Shown here piece after piece: positions 1-6,342 of a stretch of 6,511 nt of DNA (within the stretch, counting starts at the first letter, position 1; the number at the start of each line of letters is the position of its first letter). The notes beneath the pieces were generated by a model. That model was not told the DNA's origin. It made no database searches and saw nothing but the letters and a program-made list of their open reading frames with translations. This stretch comes from Bacteroidota bacterium (lineage in GTDB: Bacteria; Bacteroidota; Bacteroidia; Chitinophagales; Chitinophagaceae). The stretch is from NCBI GenBank assembly GCA_029778965.1, contig JAKPBL010000362.1, forward strand, positions 1-6,511, in the 5' to 3' direction. Made by a program: the position numbers and the translations under genes.

Positions 1-212
1 AAGGCGTAGCCGAGCAGCGCATACCCAATATGAAAGGGATCATGGGCGCCCGCACCAAACCATTGAAAGTGATAGAGCCGGCGGCAATAACACCGCTTAC
101 CGGCATTGCCGGTTTCGAGCTGCCGCCAGCAAAAGCCGGTGTGAAGCTGGTGCCGGCCGATCAGCCAGAAGAGCTGGTGCGTCTGTTACACGAAGAAGCA
201 AAAGTTATCTGA
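1..212 (+). CDS. etfB: Electron transfer flavoprotein beta subunit, C-terminal end (partial)
   Basis: This is the last 69 codons of a gene whose start lies before the window; the first complete codon is at position 3. EtfB binds AMP and pairs with EtfA to form the soluble FAD protein that takes electrons from acyl-CoA and related dehydrogenases and passes them to a membrane quinone reductase. The visible piece contains the family's conserved stretch around PNMKGIMGARTKPLKVI, which matches the usual EtfB pattern of 'P-x-x-x-x-IM-x-A-x-x-KP'. The tail has the usual short amphipathic end (ELVRLLHEEAKVI). The stop codon is 22 bp before the start of etfA, as expected for a co-transcribed etfBA pair. 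The identity rests on this signature plus the etfA neighbour. The N-terminal two thirds cannot be judged. Confidence 0.93.
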   Translation, partial: GVAEQRIPNMKGIMGARTKPLKVIEPAAITPLTGIAGFELPPAKAGVKLVPADQPEELVRLLHEEAKVI

Positions 213-234
213 TTCATCCCGTCAACTGCAAATT

Positions 235-1191
235 ATGGTACTCGTTTATATAGATCAATACGACCAGAAAATAAGAAAGGCCTCTTTTGAAGCCGCCAAC
301 TATGGTGCACAGCTCGCCGCCGCATTGGGCACCGATGCAGCCGGCCTGGTGCTGGGCGCCAGCCAGAACACCCTTGCTGAACTGGGCAAATATGGCCTGA
401 AAAAAGTGTACACCATACCAGGCGATGCACTGAACCACCTCGATACGCAGGTATATGCCAGGGTGATTTCGGCGGCGGTTGAATTATTGGGCGCCGATAT
501 TATTGTGCTGCCCGGCAATGTAACCGGGAAAGCAATCGCGCCCCGTTTGTCGGTGCGGCTGAATGCCGGGCTGGTAACCGGCGCCGTGGCCCTGCCCGAC
601 ACCAGCCAGGGCTTTGTGGTGAAGAAAACAGTATTCGGTGGCAAGGCCTTCGCGAATATCAGTATAGAAACCACCCGAAAGATCATTACCGTTTCTCCCA
701 ACGCTTTCAGTCACCAGGCAGGAGAAGGCAGTGCCGAAGTAACTGCGCTCAGCATCGATATTCCCGCGCCGAAAGTAAAAGTATTGTCGAGCCAGGTGGC
801 CGGCGGACAGGTAAGCCTGGCCGATGCCGAGCTGGTGGTAAGTGGCGGCCGCGGACTTAAAGGGCCGGAAAACTGGGGCATGATCGAAGAGCTGGCGAAA
901 CTGCTGGGCGCGGCCACTGCCTGCAGCCGGCCCGTAGCCGATGCCCACTGGCGGCCTCACGGTGAACATGTAGGTCAAACCGGCGGCTCCATTGCACCCA
1001 ATCTCTATTTTGCAGTGGGCATATCAGGCGCCATCCAGCACCTGGCAGGGGTAAACCGCAGCAAGACCATCGTGGTGATTAATAAAGACCCCGAAGCGCC
1101 CTTTTTTAAAGCGGCCGATTATGGCATTGTAGGCGATGCATTTGAGGTGATGCCGAAGATTATAGAGGCTGTAAAAAAGCTGAAACAGTAA
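235..1191 (+). CDS. etfA: Electron transfer flavoprotein alpha subunit
   Basis: EtfA is the FAD-carrying subunit of the cytosolic electron transfer flavoprotein. It relays electrons from flavin dehydrogenases, chiefly those of fatty acid and amino acid breakdown, towards the quinone pool. The 318-residue protein has the normal family length. An N-terminal alpha/beta domain (about 1-180) is followed by the FAD-binding C-terminal domain. Visible FAD-site motifs are [20 protein letters not shown] (201-220), the SRPVADAHW segment (231-239), HVGQTG (245-250), and the family signature [16 protein letters not shown] (257-272), followed by [15 protein letters not shown] (277-291). The ATG at 235 gives a start in line with family members (VLVYIDQ). 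No Shine-Dalgarno sequence precedes it, as is usual in Bacteroidota. It follows etfB closely, so the two are probably one operon. Nothing appears truncated or altered. Confidence 0.97.
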   Translation: MVLVYIDQYDQKIRKASFEAANYGAQLAAALGTDAAGLVLGASQNTLAELGKYGLKKVYTIPGDALNHLDTQVYARVISAAVELLGADIIVLPGNVTGKAIAPRLSVRLNAGLVTGAVALPDTSQGFVVKKTVFGGKAFANISIETTRKIITVSPNAFSHQAGEGSAEVTALSIDIPAPKVKVLSSQVAGGQVSLADAELVVSGGRGLKGPENWGMIEELAKLLGAATACSRPVADAHWRPHGEHVGQTGGSIAPNLYFAVGISGAIQHLAGVNRSKTIVVINKDPEAPFFKAADYGIVGDAFEVMPKIIEAVKKLKQ

Positions 1192-1229
1192 CCGGTTTTC
1201 TCAAAATGCCTTAGTTTCGTGCCTTCATT

Positions 1230-1823
1230 ATGAGGAAGATAGAACTGGAAATTGTCGCCCTGTCACACAGCATCACACAAACACATTCTTATGCGGTGGT
1301 ACTGGGGGAAGTGAACGGTTTGCGACGGCTGCCGATCGTTATCGGCGGGTTCGAAGCGCAGGCCATAGCCGTGGCGCTGGAAAAAATGCAACCCAGCCGC
1401 CCGCTCACCCACGACCTGATGAAGAATTTCATGAGCGCTTTTAATGTTGACCTCAGCGAGATCATTATCTGCGACCTCCAGGAAGGTATCTTTTATTCAA
1501 AGCTGGTCTGCGTAGGCGAGAACGATACGGTCGAGATCGACTCCCGTACCTCCGATGCGCTGGCCCTGGCCGTTCGTTTCGGCTGCCCCATCTACACCTA
1601 CGAGAATATTCTCGAAAGCGCGGGTATCCTGATGGAAGACAATGCCGGCAAGAAAAAGAAAACCGTCACTACTACCACCGATAAAGACGACAGCGCCCAC
1701 GACGACCTGCGGGCATTGAGCGTGGAAGAGCTAAACACCTTGCTCAACGAAGTGCTGGAGCAGGAAGATTACATCCGTGCCATCGCCATTCGCGATGAAA
1801 TAAACAGCCGCAAGAACCGGTAA
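1230..1823 (+). CDS. Bifunctional nuclease family protein (DUF151) with C-terminal UVR motif
   Basis: The protein has 197 residues. Residues about 5-135 match the DUF151/bifunctional nuclease domain: a start of the ELEIVALSHS type, LRRLPIVIGGFEAQAIAVAL (31-50), RPLTHDLMKNFM (57-68), then EIDSRTSDALALAVRFGCPIY (102-122), which is the most conserved part of the family. A lysine- and threonine-rich linker (about 139-160) leads to a UVR-type helical hairpin (LNTLLNEVLEQEDYIRAIAIRDEI, about 168-191), like the UvrB/UvrC interaction motif and the one in McsA. Some plant DUF151 proteins have been reported to cut DNA and RNA; activity in bacteria is largely inferred. The gene lies 38 bp after etfA, and its stop overlaps the ispE start, which suggests translational coupling. 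The function of the pairing is unknown. Confidence 0.9.
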   Translation: MRKIELEIVALSHSITQTHSYAVVLGEVNGLRRLPIVIGGFEAQAIAVALEKMQPSRPLTHDLMKNFMSAFNVDLSEIIICDLQEGIFYSKLVCVGENDTVEIDSRTSDALALAVRFGCPIYTYENILESAGILMEDNAGKKKKTVTTTTDKDDSAHDDLRALSVEELNTLLNEVLEQEDYIRAIAIRDEINSRKNR

Positions 1824-2632
1824 TGCTGCTTTTCCCCAATGCGAAGATCAATCTAGGTTTGCAGGTAACGGCCAAAAGGCCTGACGGGTACCATGATATA
1901 GCCACCATATTTTATCCCCTTCCCCTGGCAGATATGCTGGAGATCATTCCGGCAACCAGTTTTTCCTTTACGCAAAGCGGCCTGCCGGTGGATGGGCCAC
2001 CCGAAGAAAACCTTTGTTACAAAGCCTGGGAATTATTGCGCGATGCGCAGCAACTGCCACCCGTTGCCATCCACCTGCACAAGCAGATCCCGCTGGGAGC
2101 AGGGCTGGGCGGCGGATCAGCCGATGCTGCTTTTACCCTGCAGTTGCTGAACCGCGTTTTTCAGCTACAACTTACCGTCGAACAGTTAAACGGCTATGCA
2201 CTTCAGTTGGGCAGCGACTGTCCTTTTTTTATGCTCAATAAACCGGCCTATGCCACCGGTCGGGGTGAACAGTTGACGCCCCTCGACATACCCGCTCTTC
2301 ACGGTAAAAAGATACTGCTCCTTAACCCCGGAATTCATATCAGTACCTCTTGGGCATTTGCGCAAGTGAAGCCGGCGGCGCCTTCCATTCACCTGCCCGA
2401 CAGCATAGCGCAACCGCCGGCCCAATGGAAAAACAGGTTGCCCAATGATTTTGAAGCACCCGTATTCGCCGCTCACAACGAGCTGGCAGCGATCCGGAAC
2501 TGGTTGTATGCGGCCGGCGCGTTGTTTGCGGGAATGACCGGCACCGGCTCTACCCTCTTCGGCATATTCGACGAATGGCCCGCTGCCGACACACTACCTG
2601 CCAATTGCCGGCATTGGCAGGTAGCGCTTTAA
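1823..2632 (+). CDS. ispE: 4-diphosphocytidyl-2-C-methyl-D-erythritol kinase
   Basis: IspE phosphorylates the 2-hydroxyl of CDP-methylerythritol using ATP, the fourth step of the non-mevalonate (MEP) pathway to isopentenyl diphosphate in the cytosol. It belongs to the GHMP kinases. The 269-residue protein is near the usual 270-290. Seen in order: the N-terminal AKINLGLQV (7-15) with the catalytic lysine at 8; RPDGYHDIATIF (19-30); the glycine-rich phosphate loop PLGAGLGGGSADAA (90-103); the LGSDCPFF block (129-136) with the catalytic aspartate at 132; and the C-terminal GMTGTGSTLFGIF loop (237-249). The ATG shares one base with the preceding stop codon (TAATG), so translation is probably coupled to the DUF151 gene. 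The last codons also form a perfect 12-bp hairpin, listed separately. Confidence 0.97.
   Translation: MLLFPNAKINLGLQVTAKRPDGYHDIATIFYPLPLADMLEIIPATSFSFTQSGLPVDGPPEENLCYKAWELLRDAQQLPPVAIHLHKQIPLGAGLGGGSADAAFTLQLLNRVFQLQLTVEQLNGYALQLGSDCPFFMLNKPAYATGRGEQLTPLDIPALHGKKILLLNPGIHISTSWAFAQVKPAAPSIHLPDSIAQPPAQWKNRLPNDFEAPVFAAHNELAAIRNWLYAAGALFAGMTGTGSTLFGIFDEWPAADTLPANCRHWQVAL
2594..2624 (+). repeat. Perfect 12-bp inverted repeat in the 3' end of ispE
   Basis: CTACCTGCCAAT (2594-2605) and its exact reverse complement ATTGGCAGGTAG (2613-2624) flank the 7-nt loop TGCCGGC. The structure lies inside the last codons of ispE and ends 6 nt before the stop codon. In RNA it would be a strong hairpin. It is followed by CGCTTTAAGTTGTATATTG, which is T-rich but not a clean run of U, so it is a weak candidate for an intrinsic terminator. 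It may equally protect the 3' end of the upstream transcript. The inverted repeat is seen directly; any function is inferred. Confidence 0.6.
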
Positions 2633-2779
2633 GTTGTATATTGTGTGAAATTTGCTGTATCAGCCATACTGCTCACATACCCGGTTTTCTTTCCGCCAAC
2701 CTTGATTTCCTCGATCATCGAAGAAGCTAGTCGCCCTGCCCGATCCCCTATTTATTCGTCCGCTAAAATTTAATTGCCC

Positions 2780-4012
2780 ATGGCAACCACTACTTCATTT
2801 TCTGAAAAGACCGCTTATTATCTCGACCTGGAAGACAGGTTCGGCGCCCATAACTACCATCCCCTGCCGGTAGTGCTCGAGCGGGGCGAAGGTCCCTTTC
2901 TCTACGATGTTGACGGAAAACGATACTTCGATTTTCTCAGCGGGTACAGTGCCGTTAACCAGGGACATTGCCATCCTGCCATAATTGCCGCCTTGCAAGC
3001 GCAGGCCGGCAAACTGACGCTCACTTCCCGCGCCTTTTACAATAACCTGCTGGGCGAATACGAAAAATACATCACCGGCTATTTTGGTTATGATAAAGTA
3101 TTGCCCATGAACACCGGCGTGGAAGGCGGTGAAACGGCCATCAAGCTGGCGCGCCGATGGGCGTATACCCGGAAAGGCGTTCCGGAAAACAAAGCGGTGA
3201 TCCTGTTTGCCGAAAACAATTTCTGGGGCAGAACCCTGGCCGCCATATCGGCTTCGACCGATCCGAGCAGCTACGATCGTTTTGGCCCTTATATGCCCGG
3301 CTTCAAAACCATTCCCTATAATGACCTTACAGCCCTGGAGAACGCATTGCAGGATTCCAACGTGGCTGCGTTCATGGTAGAGCCTATCCAGGGTGAAGCG
3401 GGCGTAGTGGTGCCCGACGAAGGCTACCTGCGGGGCATCCGCAGCTTGTGCGACAAGTACAATGTGCTGTTCATTGCCGATGAGATCCAGACCGGACTGG
3501 CGCGCACAGGAAAGATGCTGGCCTGCGATCATGAAAACGTGAAACCCGATATCCTTATTCTGGGCAAGGCCCTGAGCGGCGGCGTGCTGCCTGTGAGCGC
3601 CGTGCTGGCCGACGATGATGTCATGCTCACTATCAAACCCGGTGAACACGGGTCGACCTATGGCGGCAACCCGCTCGCCTGCGCTACGGCCATGGCCGCG
3701 CTCAAAGTATTGAAAGATGAGCACCTGGCAGAGAAAGCAGCCGTTCTTGGTGAAGTATTGCGCGATGGGCTGGCCGCCCTGCAATCACCTTATGTCAGCG
3801 CCATCCGGGGCAAGGGACTGCTGAATGCCATCGTGATCAATCATCCCGATAAAAATGCGGCATGGCAGCTCTGTCTCCTGCTGATGGAAAATGGTCTGCT
3901 GGCCAAACCTACACATGGCGATAAGATACGTTTCGCGCCGCCACTGGTGATCAGCCGGGATCAATTGCTCGAAGCGATCAGCATTATAGACAGGTGCCTG
4001 CAGCAACTATAA
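2780..4012 (+). CDS. rocD: Ornithine--oxo-acid aminotransferase (ornithine aminotransferase)
   Basis: This PLP enzyme moves the delta-amino group of ornithine to 2-oxoglutarate, giving glutamate 5-semialdehyde and glutamate, and so links arginine breakdown to proline and glutamate. The 410-residue protein is very close to human OAT without its mitochondrial leader; residue numbers here plus 29 give human numbers. The ornithine-site tyrosines are at 26 (AHNYHPLP) and 56 ([10 protein letters not shown]), the arginine of FWGRTL is at 151, the QGEAG glutamate is at 206, the PLP-ring aspartate is at 234 (IADE), the Schiff-base lysine is at 263 (LGKALSGG), and the alpha-carboxylate-binding arginine is at 384 (IRFAPP). 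These separate it from acetylornithine and GABA aminotransferases. The ATG at 2780 is preferred over an in-frame TTG six bases upstream. It has its own 147-bp leader region, with no clear promoter visible. Its stop overlaps the convergent membrane gene by 6 bp. Confidence 0.97.
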   Translation: MATTTSFSEKTAYYLDLEDRFGAHNYHPLPVVLERGEGPFLYDVDGKRYFDFLSGYSAVNQGHCHPAIIAALQAQAGKLTLTSRAFYNNLLGEYEKYITGYFGYDKVLPMNTGVEGGETAIKLARRWAYTRKGVPENKAVILFAENNFWGRTLAAISASTDPSSYDRFGPYMPGFKTIPYNDLTALENALQDSNVAAFMVEPIQGEAGVVVPDEGYLRGIRSLCDKYNVLFIADEIQTGLARTGKMLACDHENVKPDILILGKALSGGVLPVSAVLADDDVMLTIKPGEHGSTYGGNPLACATAMAALKVLKDEHLAEKAAVLGEVLRDGLAALQSPYVSAIRGKGLLNAIVINHPDKNAAWQLCLLLMENGLLAKPTHGDKIRFAPPLVISRDQLLEAISIIDRCLQQL

Positions 4013-4432
4013 CGCATCGCGCTCGGCGATGGGTTCTTCCGTTTTTTCCTGCCTGATGGGCAGGTCGGGAAACAGCGCCATCGCCAGCAGCAGCAACGAA
4101 GCGCCCACCAGGAAATAAAGACCGGCTTGCTTGGCGGGGCAGTCGCCGCCGTGGCAACTGCTCAGCAGGATATAATTCCTGATGGCCCAGGCCAGGTTGA
4201 AGGCAGCGAAAAACAGGTTCGTACGCTTGGCCCATATACGGGGGATGATAAACAGCAACAATGCAACACCGCTCATAAAAACGTTTACCAGTCCCGGTTT
4301 CCCGAACCGGGTGCCGTCGGCGATAAAACCACTTACGTGTATGTCTTTATCGGGAATGACCACCCACCACATAAAGCAGGAACCGATAACGGCCAAGGCA
4401 GCTATTACACCGATAAACGAGGAGTACTTCAT
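4007..4432 (-). CDS. Small four-helix integral membrane protein of unknown function
   Basis: I do not recognise a named family. The 141-residue protein has four hydrophobic segments at about 5-26, 49-65, 72-91 and 104-121, and a charged tail ([15 protein letters not shown]). The basic loop RIWAKR (65-70) between helices 2 and 3 and the basic/acidic C-terminus suggest, by the positive-inside rule, that both ends are cytoplasmic. That would put the loops at 27-48 ([21 protein letters not shown]) and 92-103 outside. The second of these carries a cysteine pair, CHGGDC (93-98), which could form a disulfide or bind a metal. I chose the ATG at 4432; an in-frame TTG at 4450 would add six residues. 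The length, coding-like composition and sensible topology argue for a real gene. Its 3' end overlaps rocD by 6 bp, and a terminator lies just upstream of its start. Confidence 0.8.
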   Translation of the reverse strand: MKYSSFIGVIAALAVIGSCFMWWVVIPDKDIHVSGFIADGTRFGKPGLVNVFMSGVALLLFIIPRIWAKRTNLFFAAFNLAWAIRNYILLSSCHGGDCPAKQAGLYFLVGASLLLLAMALFPDLPIRQEKTEEPIAERDAL

Positions 4433-4450
4433 GCGGCAAATATGACACAA

Positions 4451-4477
4451 TAAAAGCCGCTCTGGCAGCGGCTTTTA
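4451..4477 (-). terminator. Intrinsic terminator downstream of tRNA-Cys, probably bidirectional
   Basis: A perfect 11-bp inverted repeat, TAAAAGCCGCT (4451-4461) and AGCGGCTTTTA (4467-4477), encloses the 5-nt loop CTGGC. The stem has a GC-rich core, and its A/T ends supply a U-tract on either strand. On the minus strand it comes 19 nt after the tRNA-Cys 3' end and reads into TTTTATTG. On the plus strand it is followed by TATTTTT and could end any transcript running on from rocD. It lies 18 bp upstream of the minus-strand membrane gene's ATG. Confidence 0.85.
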
Positions 4478-4496
4478 TATTTTTCGGTATTTTGAG

Positions 4497-4567
4497 AGGT
4501 CCCGAGCAGATTCGAACTGCTGTGGAAGCTTTTGCAGAGCTCTGCCTAACCACTCGGCCACGGGACC
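4497..4567 (-). tRNA. tRNA-Cys (anticodon GCA)
   Basis: Read on the minus strand, the 71-nt sequence folds as a standard cloverleaf. The acceptor stem GGTCCCG pairs with CGGGACC. A short D stem GCC/GGC closes a loop containing GTGGTTA. The anticodon stem GAGCT/AGCTT, with one G-U pair, closes the loop CTGCAAA. A 4-nt variable region follows, then the T stem AGCAG/CTGCT with loop TTCGAAT. The anticodon GCA lies at 4533-4535. The discriminator base is U73 (A at 4497 on the plus strand), the main recognition base for cysteinyl-tRNA synthetase, which supports the assignment independently. CCA is not encoded, so it must be added after transcription. Confidence 0.97.
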
Positions 4568-4584
4568 GTCGTTTCAAACTGGGC

Positions 4585-4616
4585 ACGAATGTAGCTTTTT
4601 TATACATTCGTTACAA
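4585..4616 (-). promoter_or_regulatory. Likely tRNA-Cys promoter overlapping a 9-bp inverted repeat
   Basis: On the minus strand, TTG (4616-4614) is separated by 20 nt from TACATTCG (4593-4586), which fits the Bacteroidota -33 TTG / -7 TAnnTTTG pattern with one mismatch. Transcription would start shortly upstream of the tRNA 5' end at 4567. The -7 element lies in one arm of a perfect inverted repeat: ACGAATGTA (4585-4593) and TACATTCGT (4603-4611), with a 9-bp T-rich spacer. The dyad therefore places the same TACATTCG on the plus strand too, facing the phosphorylase gene, but no TTG at the right distance is seen on that side. The promoter call is inferred from pattern alone. Confidence 0.45.
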
Positions 4617-4652
4617 GTAAACCCGCAATTTCTTATCTATCAATCGTTAAGC

Positions 4653-5525
4653 ATGAAAGCCATCGCTCCTTCCGAATTAATTATTAACCAGCGGGGTGCT
4701 ATATACCACATCGACCTGCGGCCCGAAGAGCTGGCCGACACGGTGATAACCGTCGGTGATCCGGGCCGGGTGGCCACCATCGGTCGCTATTTCGACCGCC
4801 ACGAGCTGCATCGCGAACACCGCGAGTTCATCTCCCAAACCGGTTATATCGGGAAAAAAAGAATCACGGTATTGTCCACCGGTATCGGTCCCGACAATAT
4901 CGATATCGTGCTCAATGAGCTCGATGCGTTGGTCAATATCGATTTCGAAACACGAACGGTGCGGGAAACGCTGACGCCGCTGTCGATCATCCGCCTCGGC
5001 ACCTGCGGCTCGCTGCAGGGCGATATCCCCGTTGACAGCCTCGTTGCAGGAACCTATGGTCTCGGGCTCGACAACCTCCTTCATTTCTATCGCCAGGAAA
5101 CCACCGATGCCGACCAGCAGCTTATCCAGGCCTTCCTGACCCAAACGCAGTTGAACAGCCAGTCGCAGCCATATATCGCGCCGGCGGCCACATCGCTGCT
5201 AAAGCATTTCGTCGACGGGTTCCACCACGGCATAACGGTTACCTGCCCGGGGTTTTATGGCCCGCAGGGCCGGGTGCTGCGCCTCGGCCTGCAGCATCCC
5301 GAACTGGTCGACCGGCTTACCAGCTTCCGGTTCGGGCAGCACCGGATCGCTAATTTCGAAATGGAAACCTCGGCTATTTACGGATTGGGTAAATTGCTCG
5401 GCCATCATTGCCTGAGCCTGAACGTAGTAGTGGCCAACCGGGTAGCAAAGGCGTTTTCGGCCGATGGCCAGAAAGCCGTTGTCAACCTTATTGAAAAGGC
5501 ATTGGGTATCATTGAGCATCTTTAA
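4653..5525 (+). CDS. Uridine phosphorylase-like nucleoside phosphorylase
   Basis: A cytosolic nucleoside phosphorylase (PNP/UDP family I) that should split a nucleoside with phosphate into base and ribose 1-phosphate for salvage. Motifs in the 290-residue protein: GDPGR (35-39), holding the phosphate-loop glycine and arginine; STGIGPDN (75-82); RLGTCGS (114-120), matching the R91/T94 phosphate site of E. coli Udp; FYGPQGR (201-207); and NFEMETSAIYG (234-244), the ribose-binding EME block. FYGPQGR lines up with FYPGQER of E. coli Udp, whose F162, Q166 and R168 contact uracil, so uridine is the best guess for substrate. It is longer than E. coli Udp (about 253), partly through an N-terminal extension of about nine residues and partly through internal insertions. 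The start is the only ATG that keeps the whole domain; no Shine-Dalgarno sequence is seen. It ends 8 bp before dapF and is probably co-transcribed with it. Confidence 0.88.
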   Translation: MKAIAPSELIINQRGAIYHIDLRPEELADTVITVGDPGRVATIGRYFDRHELHREHREFISQTGYIGKKRITVLSTGIGPDNIDIVLNELDALVNIDFETRTVRETLTPLSIIRLGTCGSLQGDIPVDSLVAGTYGLGLDNLLHFYRQETTDADQQLIQAFLTQTQLNSQSQPYIAPAATSLLKHFVDGFHHGITVTCPGFYGPQGRVLRLGLQHPELVDRLTSFRFGQHRIANFEMETSAIYGLGKLLGHHCLSLNVVVANRVAKAFSADGQKAVVNLIEKALGIIEHL

Positions 5526-5533
5526 CAACGCAT

Positions 5534-6322
5534 ATGCAGATCAATTTTTTTAAATACCAGGGAACAGGAAACGACTTCATCATTCTCGATAACAGGACGG
5601 GCCTGTACGACGGACTGCAGACAGCGCAGATCAGCCGGCTTTGCGAGCGAAGGTTCGGTATCGGTGCCGACGGGCTCATGCTGCTGAATGCCAGCGAGGG
5701 ATATGATTTTGCCATGAAATATTTCAATGCCGACGGCCGCGAAAGCAGCATGTGCGGCAACGGGGGGCGCTGCCTGGTGAAGTTCGCTTTTCACTGCGGG
5801 CTGGCCCGCTCCACTTACCGGTTTATTGCTATCGACGGTGAGCACGAGGCCGAGATCGATACCCAGTCGATGGTAAGGCTGAAGATGCGCGACGTAACTG
5901 CGATTACACCGGTAAACGACGATGCCGTGTTGGATACCGGGTCGCCGCATTACGTGAAAACAGTGGCCGACCTGCTCAGCTACGATGTTTACAGCAAAGG
6001 GAAAGACATCCGTTACAGCAATGCGTTTCAGCCCAACGGTATCAATGTGAATTTCGTGGAGCAGCAGGCCGACGACGAGATCATGGTGCGTACTTTTGAA
6101 CGGGGGGTGGAAGATGAAACATTGAGTTGTGGAACCGGCGTTACCGCCGCTGCGCTGGTAAATTACCACCACGACATTGGCTTTAACCAGGTGCAGGTTA
6201 CCACCCGTGGCGGAAAGCTGTGGGTGGAATTCGACCGGCACGAAGATGGCAGTTACAGCGATATCTGGCTGTGCGGCCCGGCTGAAAAAGTTTTTCAGGG
6301 TGCCGTCAGTCTTCCTGAATAA
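5534..6322 (+). CDS. dapF: Diaminopimelate epimerase
   Basis: DapF interconverts LL- and meso-diaminopimelate without a cofactor, using two cysteines as acid and base. The product feeds lysine synthesis and peptidoglycan cross-links. The 262 residues, slightly shorter than E. coli DapF (274), form the usual two-fold pseudo-symmetric protein. The first catalytic cysteine is Cys74 in SSMCGNGGRC (71-80); the second is Cys199 in ETLSCGTGVTAAA (195-207). Substrate-binding motifs include the N-terminal KYQGTGNDFIILDN (7-20), FNADGRE (64-70), PNGINVNFVE (167-176) and RTFERGVEDETLSCGTG (186-202). Both halves and both cysteines are intact, so it should be active. It starts 8 bp after the phosphorylase stop, and the CorA-type gene follows 20 bp after its own stop, suggesting one transcript. 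The C-terminus is slightly varied but complete. Confidence 0.97.
   Translation: MQINFFKYQGTGNDFIILDNRTGLYDGLQTAQISRLCERRFGIGADGLMLLNASEGYDFAMKYFNADGRESSMCGNGGRCLVKFAFHCGLARSTYRFIAIDGEHEAEIDTQSMVRLKMRDVTAITPVNDDAVLDTGSPHYVKTVADLLSYDVYSKGKDIRYSNAFQPNGINVNFVEQQADDEIMVRTFERGVEDETLSCGTGVTAAALVNYHHDIGFNQVQVTTRGGKLWVEFDRHEDGSYSDIWLCGPAEKVFQGAVSLPE
6282..6298. repeat. Short A/T-rich palindrome at the 3' end of dapF
   Basis: CTGAAAAAGTTTTTCAG consists of two exact 8-bp arms around a single central base. It lies in dapF codons 251-255, 44 bp before the TTG start of the CorA-type gene. Too small a loop makes an RNA hairpin less likely than a protein-binding dyad, and chance is possible because it encodes ordinary residues (AEKVFQG). 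Confidence 0.35.
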
Positions 6323-6342
6323 ATACGTTATTTGCACCGCCT

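Noticed and set aside
97..113. ACCGGC/GCCGGT small inverted repeat in etfB
   Set aside because: Six-base arms with a 3-nt loop, formed by common GCCGGC-type codon pairs that recur throughout the window; no sign of a role.
1192..1229. TAGTTTCG at 1212-1219 as a promoter -7 element for the DUF151 gene
   Set aside because: It is one mismatch from TAnnTTTG, but no TTG lies at the required distance upstream, and the short gap after etfA fits read-through equally well.
2633..2779. Promoter or riboswitch in the gap before rocD
   Set aside because: GAAATTTG at 2647-2654 is a one-mismatch -7 element without a suitably spaced TTG. I see no recognisable riboswitch core, small ORF or strong hairpin in the gap.
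2795..3784. Long minus-strand open frame opposite rocD
   Set aside because: It is a shadow of a certain rocD gene. Its translation has no recognisable domain and a composition typical of antisense frames in GC-rich codons.
4048..4064. CCTGCC/GGCAGG hairpin as a rocD terminator
   Set aside because: The stem is only 6 bp and no T-run follows it on the plus strand; the T-run precedes it. It lies in coding sequence of the minus-strand gene.
4127..4453. Plus-strand open frames across the membrane gene
   Set aside because: Their translations are low in hydrophobic structure and lack motifs, while the minus-strand frame gives four well-formed membrane helices.
5522..6337. Minus-strand open frame of about 270 codons opposite dapF
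   Set aside because: dapF on the plus strand has both catalytic cysteines and all family motifs; the opposite frame resembles no known protein.
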